From Sclerodactyla briareus (lineage: Eukaryota > Echinodermata > Holothuroidea > Dendrochirotida > Sclerodactylidae), in NCBI GenBank assembly GCA_026419785.1, contig JAODTK010000411.1:248001-312000 (forward strand): DNA of 64,000 bases, given 5' to 3'. Shown here piece after piece: positions 62,701 through 64,000 of this stretch. The position numbers and the translations under genes were made by a program. How positions within the stretch are numbered: the stretch's first letter is position 1; every line of letters begins with the position of its first letter. The notes beneath the pieces are model-generated. The model was not told the origin of the DNA. It did not search any database and saw only the letters and a program-made list of their open reading frames with translations.

Positions 62701-64000
62701 ATACGGTAGGATCCTGATGGTGCCACTGGTCAAAAATTGCAAAAAAAAACACACACAATCATTTCTAACACTATGGGAAAGCGAATTCCGAGAGTTAGTT
62801 GTAAATCAGTTGCTCCTAATTGCCAATCTTTTACGAATTTTTTGTCCATGTTCAACACTTATGGGTTTCTCTGGATACATGCCTCTCACCGGGAAAAGTG
62901 AGGAAAACAATTTTTACGAGAAAAAGGAAATTACCGTTAGAATGGAATTTTGGGACATATTTATCTCAATGTGTAGATGATTCGGACACAACGTCGAAAG
63001 GCGCGGGAAGTGCCGTTTTTCGGGCACAATTGATCCGAACGATCCAATGAATGATCTGACGTGGAATGCTATACTCTTTCACTTACTCAATGACATACGC
63101 TCCGTGTTATTATCCCAAACCGAATGGGCTTCAGTGACTATGAGGAAACCCTTAGTCGGAAATTCTAGAGGCTCCAATCTTGGATGTGGAAGGACACTGG
63201 CGACACTCGCCTATTTTTTCACGAAGAGTGCCCTGATCAACGAGGCAGGAGTGAGATTCTGCTCCGGGATAGCAATTTAAAGTCCCAATCCAGGACAGAC
63301 GAGAGTGTTGTAGCTATACTCGTACAGCCACTTTCTCACCCGAGCAAGGAGCGGGGTGACAGTAGTGTTGTGAACCAGTAAATCCAGAAATTGCAGGCGG
63401 ACCACTCTATAGTTCCTGCCACCTGCCGGTTATATTTTTTTTTTCTCGCCAACGGTGAAGAAATATATGCATCCACGCCGCATAGAAGTTGTACGAGGAT
63501 GAAGACGTCAAGATATGGGAAAAAAGAGAGATGCGTATCAGCTACGACTCACTGAGATTAAATTTCCGCCTCATCAATTACATGATCCAATATCATCATA
63601 TATGGATATCTCATGGAAATGGTCAAGCATGCTCGCCCTGCAAAATGACAATTTTCAGCCATTATTCTTTCATGAGATGTTCCTATGTTGACAATATTGA
63701 ATCGTGGCAAATGCGACAATCAGTATTTATCGATGTGTTTTCGAACTTTCAGATTAGAAGGTGAATAAGATACCACAGTGAAATCAAGTTGAAAGCTTGT
63801 GGTAAACAAGAGCAAATTCTCGTGGAGTGATAACTTTGCCTTATTCTCCTGGCTAATACCAAACTTTTCTTACAATCTGACACCTCATGAAAGTAGGGCC
63901 TAACACTAACTCTGAATGTTAGTTAGATATCAGTTAGATAATTCCGGCAATATGTCTGGATCGGGGTTGTCAATTAGTTTCAAGTAACCAGTCCCCCCCC
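62700..64000. other. Intergenic sequence, little recognised
   Basis: 63190-63290 (GGACACTGGCGACACTCGCC ... CGAGGCAGGAGTGAGATTCT) weakly resembles SINE family B. The window ends in a C run. No gene recognised. Confidence 0.35.

Overview
This is a stretch of animal nuclear genome. It has no operons or bacterial-style genes. It has short exons with GT/AG boundaries in very large introns, long microsatellites, tRNA-derived SINEs, a decayed LINE and many short terminal-inverted-repeat elements. The only gene I recognise with confidence is a Rhesus-type (Rh/Amt/MEP family) ammonium/ammonia channel on the + strand. Together with the repeats (CAGGGGCGT-ended elements carrying CGCGCTTCGCGCG palindromes, AGGTCA-rich repeats, many C/G homopolymers), this suggests a marine invertebrate, perhaps an invertebrate deuterostome such as an echinoderm. 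The phylum is inference, not proof.

Layout of the gene: probable exon 2 at 2.42-2.62 kb, then exons 3 to 10 at 29.37, 32.21, 34.45, 40.49, 41.13, 41.41, 43.71 and 52.49 kb, with the stop at 52570 and an AATAAA 139 nt downstream. Exon 1 was not found and probably lies upstream of the window. Intron phases, and several exon lengths (151, 138, 134 and 74 nt once single missing bases are allowed for), match what I recall of vertebrate RH genes. Both pore histidines and the nearby aspartate are present. Exons 2, 3, 4, 5 and 8 and the exon 7 donor contain small indels, mostly one base missing from a short G or C run, while exons 6, 9 and 10 are clean. This fits an assembly from noisy long reads better than an old pseudogene, but a young pseudogene cannot be excluded.

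Introns and flanks: 3.2-4.3 kb holds a LINE reverse-transcriptase remnant. 8.1-10.1 kb holds a 104-bp tandem repeat and three copies of an AGGTCA-rich repeat. 10.6-11.1 and 36.5-37.5 kb hold two copies of a CAGGGGCGT-ended element, the first followed by 571 bp of pure (AC)n. 18.7-19.5 and 25.1-26.0 kb hold two modular arrays in which one module is inverted relative to the other. 20.26-20.56 kb is a large inverted repeat. 42.05-42.80 kb is a recent 374-bp tandem duplication inside intron 8, and 59.3-60.1 kb is a 266-bp tandem repeat. SINE copies lie at 18.1, 27.4, 28.2, 39.8, 55.2 and 60.1 kb. Downstream of the Rh gene, 56.3-57.1 kb (- strand) has an unrecognised possible coding stretch ending in a hydrophobic segment.

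Nothing here shows a new enzymatic or defence system. The most worthwhile leads are the modular arrays, the large inverted repeat, the propagated nuclear-receptor-like half sites, and the question of whether the Rh gene is intact.
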